Below, piece after piece: positions 45,543 through 47,978 of a DNA stretch of 47,978 nt; positions within the stretch are counted from its first letter, which is position 1, and the number at the start of each line of letters is the position of its first letter. The notes beneath the pieces were generated by a model. It was given only the letters and a program-made list of their open reading frames with translations, was not told where the DNA came from and did not search any database. Made by a program: the position numbers and the translations under genes. The stretch comes from a virus: the IMG/VR virus record IMGVR_UViG_3300031576_000079, positions 1 to 47,978 of that record; one strand, given 5' to 3'.

Positions 45543-47978
45543 TCACCAGTACTTGGTATCGAAGGGCTTGAGGATGCTCTGCATGTAGACCGTGTGGACG
45601 CGCTCGGCGTGCGAGCGATCGGCGAACATCGCCCTGATCTCCTGCGCACGATGCGTCCCGGCTTCGGCCCCGCGCTGGGCGTCCATCTTGAAGGCCATCT
45701 CGACGCCACCACCGAGCACGCGAACCGCGTTGCTGTAGTACTGGAGGCTGTCGAGGATGATCTTGATGTCGCCGTCCTTCAGGATGTCCTCGAAGAGTGT
45801 GATGGCTTCGCGCGCCCACTGCTGCATGTCGGAGGTCACATTGCCCCGCGTCTGCTCGGCGACGAAAGTCATCATGTGGCTCAAGTCCCTGATCCACAGA
45901 AACTTGCCCAGCTTGCGCTTCGGGTTGGTCTGACGATCGCGCTGCATCAACGCGAAGTTCCGCTGGAACCGCGCGCGACGGATGGGCTCGGTGTAGTAGC
46001 CGTGATGGGCGATCGAGACCTCGCCGATCAGCATGGCCGCACCAACGCCCTCATTCTCGCCCTTCTCGGGATGCTCGTGGACGCAGCCGAGGAAGCGGAT
46101 GCCCTTGTCCGTGCGGAAGGCCCGCGACGGAAGATCGGTCATCAGGATGCCCGCCGGGTACACGGAGAAGTGGTGCTGCTGGATCGCGTAGCCGTTGAAG
46201 CAGTTCGGGCGGAGATAGCGCACCAACGACTCCGCGTTGACGAGGTCTTCGTCGCCGTCCAGCCACAGCGCCCAATCTGTGGCAGCGTCATCGATGGTCG
46301 CGTTGCGCGCGGCATCGAAGCCTTCCTCCAGAGCGCTGTGCAGGTTCTGGTACGAGACCACCGGCCAGAGCGGATAGTCCTTCTTGACGCGCTCCAACAC
46401 GCCCGCCGTGTCATCCTTCGAGTTCTTGTCGATGCCGACGATGACCTGGTCCACGATCGGCAGCACGCGATCGAGCGTGCGACGCAGCGTGTGCTCGCCG
46501 TCCTTGACGATCATGCAGAGGGCGACGGTCTCGCGCGGCATGATCTCGGCCAACTTCCGATCATAGTTGATCGAGTTGACCGGACGATCGGCAGACCACT
46601 TGAAGGTCGTCACGTAGTGGCCGAGAAGATCGCCGGTGGGGATGGGCCCGGACGGGAACAGCATCGGCTCGAAGTTCTCGAAGCCCTCGAACATGTCCTC
46701 CAGGTCGGCGATCTCCAGGTGGGCGAGATGGTAGCGCCACGGATGGTCGCGATGGTACGAGATCATCTCCCACGGACCGATCGGCGTGGTCGTGACGACG
46801 CAAGCGCCGTCGCGCGCGAGACCAGCGAACAGGCTGTTGGCCCAGTCCCACGGATTGAACATGTGCTCCAGCACTTCGCCGAGCAACACGAGGTCCGCGC
46901 CGTCCTTCAGTGCAGCGACCGCTGCCCGCGCGCCTTCCCAGTCGCCATCGGCGATGGCGAGGAAGGTGGTGTTGCCGACTCCGGCCTCGTTGGCTGCGCG
47001 CTTGGCTTCTTCGATTGCGCGCGGCGAGACATCGAGTCCAACAACATCGATGTCAGGGAACCGCCGCGCCAGCCCCACCGACTGATGACCATGAGCACAG
47101 CCGACATCGACGAGCACCAAGCGCCGACCGTCACCAGCAGGGCGATCGGCAAGAGCACGACCGACGCGATCAGCGACAGCGCGGAAGCGAGGATTGCCAG
47201 ACACATCCTCAGGCCCCTTGTACTCGGGGCCGTCGTAGAACTTGGCGGTGCCTGCGGCGTAGTGCTCACTGTAGGTCTCCTTCGAGTCGGCGAAGCGGTA
47301 CAACTCCAACTCTTCAAGGCAGCGCGCGAAGATCGGATTGGCTTTCCACTTCTCGACATTGATGCGATCGAGCAGGACGCGAGCAGCCTGGATGTCGCTC
47401 CAGTAGATCAGATGGCGCAGCAGCGACGGGATGTTGCTCTGGGCCTTCTTGAAGGCTTCGCTCACGTGCCCGAGAATCTGGTCCGCCGTCGCCGACCAGG
47501 TGTACTTCGTCGCGCACTTCTTCTGGCGCTCGACCAGCTGCTGGTACTCGACCCCCTCGACACCCTTGGTGGCGAGGCGAGCCGCGTGCTTCACGAAGAG
47601 GTCTTCATCGCTCACGCCGTCCTTGTGATCCACGAGGATGACGCCCGCGCCCTTCGTGGTCTCAGGGATCGCCGCGCACTTCGAGACGAGTTGCGGGATG
47701 CCAGCCCACATACATTCCATCGCGGTGATGCACGAGACTTCCTCGAACTCGGTGGGGTAGATGTGCAGCTGGACGCTCTTCATCACGCAGGCGAGATCGA
47801 ACTGCGTGAGGTGGCCGAGCGTCGTCACATTCGGCAACTTCGCCGCGAACGCCTTCAGCTGGGCGTAGTAGGCAGCCATCTCCGGCACCGCGTGCTCGTA
47901 GTTGCAGATGTACAGATGCGCGTTCGGCGCTTCCTTCGCGAGCCGTTCCATGATGCCGCCGGGGCGCACCAGATGCTC
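45543..47978 (-). CDS. GT4-methyltransferase-GT2 fusion protein, main part (N-terminus at 1-769)
   Basis: Residues about 215-1025 of the protein that starts at 769. GT4 donor half: 'HIYPTEFEEVSCITAMECMWAGIPQLVS' with the E-x7-E-type pattern at about 291-303. Class I methyltransferase: motif I 'VLVDVGCAHGHQSVGLA' (about 504-520), acidic 'VVGLDVS', and 'LLGEVLEHMFNPWDW' (motif IV region). GT2: 'VALCMIVKDGEHTLRRTLD' from about 699, then 'DWALWLDGDEDLV' (DxD-like metal site near 788). The C-terminus is helical and may be a TPR-like tail. It makes or decorates a methylated sugar, probably on a virion part (inference). Confidence 0.9.
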   Translation of the reverse strand, partial: EHLVRPGGIMERLAKEAPNAHLYICNYEHAVPEMAAYYAQLKAFAAKLPNVTTLGHLTQFDLACVMKSVQLHIYPTEFEEVSCITAMECMWAGIPQLVSKCAAIPETTKGAGVILVDHKDGVSDEDLFVKHAARLATKGVEGVEYQQLVERQKKCATKYTWSATADQILGHVSEAFKKAQSNIPSLLRHLIYWSDIQAARVLLDRINVEKWKANPIFARCLEELELYRFADSKETYSEHYAAGTAKFYDGPEYKGPEDVSGNPRFRAVADRVGRALADRPAGDGRRLVLVDVGCAHGHQSVGLARRFPDIDVVGLDVSPRAIEEAKRAANEAGVGNTTFLAIADGDWEGARAAVAALKDGADLVLLGEVLEHMFNPWDWANSLFAGLARDGACVVTTTPIGPWEMISYHRDHPWRYHLAHLEIADLEDMFEGFENFEPMLFPSGPIPTGDLLGHYVTTFKWSADRPVNSINYDRKLAEIMPRETVALCMIVKDGEHTLRRTLDRVLPIVDQVIVGIDKNSKDDTAGVLERVKKDYPLWPVVSYQNLHSALEEGFDAARNATIDDAATDWALWLDGDEDLVNAESLVRYLRPNCFNGYAIQQHHFSVYPAGILMTDLPSRAFRTDKGIRFLGCVHEHPEKGENEGVGAAMLIGEVSIAHHGYYTEPIRRARFQRNFALMQRDRQTNPKRKLGKFLWIRDLSHMMTFVAEQTRGNVTSDMQQWAREAITLFEDILKDGDIKIILDSLQYYSNAVRVLGGGVEMAFKMDAQRGAEAGTHRAQEIRAMFADRSHAERVHTVYMQSILKPFDTKYW
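47852..47978. repeat. Terminal direct repeat, right copy (circle-closing overlap)
   Basis: Exact copy of bases 1-127, here also inside the glycosyltransferase frame. See the left copy for interpretation. Confidence 0.95.

Noticed and set aside
1-47978. CRISPR array, integrase, insertion sequence or lysogeny repressor
   Set aside because: I looked for regularly spaced direct repeats, tyrosine/serine recombinase motifs, DDE transposase motifs and repressor-type HTH genes, and saw none. The repeats at 8412-8754 are too few and irregular for CRISPR.

Overview
The window is an essentially complete genome of a GC-rich, tailed double-stranded DNA phage with siphovirus-type gene content, probably assembled from a metagenome. 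Bases 1-127 are repeated exactly at 47852-47978, so the sequence closes into a circle of 47,851 bp. The join is validated by one gene that crosses it: its two pieces (769 down to 1, then 45543-47978) fuse in frame into a 1025-codon reading frame. I see no integrase, repressor, tRNA or CRISPR array. A GC-rich proteobacterial host is likely (Rz/Rz1 spanins imply a Gram-negative), and the prim-pol/Pol III replication set resembles that of siphoviruses such as Mesyanzhinovviridae. This is family-level inference, not a search result.

Layout. A divergent control region lies at about 8268-8831. Everything from it leftward around the circle down to 32293 is on the minus strand and builds the virion and lyses the cell: small and large terminase, a portal/Mu-F fusion, a zinc-ribbon protein, a maturation protease with a nested scaffold start, decoration protein, major capsid protein, a small protein, a three-domain GT4-methyltransferase-GT2 protein, head-tail connectors, tail tube, a frameshifted tail chaperone pair, tape measure, tail tip, fibre, holin candidates, an amidase with two EF-hand loops, and overlapping spanins. 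Rightward genes (8832-32071) form the early/middle region. They start with a likely DNA- or nucleotide-modification block (FAD protein, NodU-type carbamoyltransferase, ThyX). Replication genes follow (DEDDh exonuclease, DNA polymerase III alpha, VRR-NUC nuclease, SNF2-like helicase), then many small unknowns, a lytic transglycosylase, and a prim-pol/SF3 helicase. Most genes from 8832 to 20615 overlap by 4 bases (ATGA or GTGA), which suggests one tightly coupled operon. The two arms converge at about 32072-32292, where there is a rho-independent terminator.

Points of most interest: (1) a ~640-base gene-free stretch (20616-21255) full of perfect helices, including two hairpins capped by GCGA tetraloops, which looks like a large structured non-coding RNA; (2) the FAD protein-carbamoyltransferase-ThyX block, which could make a carbamoylated hypermodified base; (3) the glycosyltransferase fusion placed between capsid and connector genes; (4) apparent complete absence of RACGT/ACGTY, with Asp-Val and Asn-Val always written GAT-GTN and AAT-GTN; (5) 10-bp-phased GGCCGWGC repeats in the control region.
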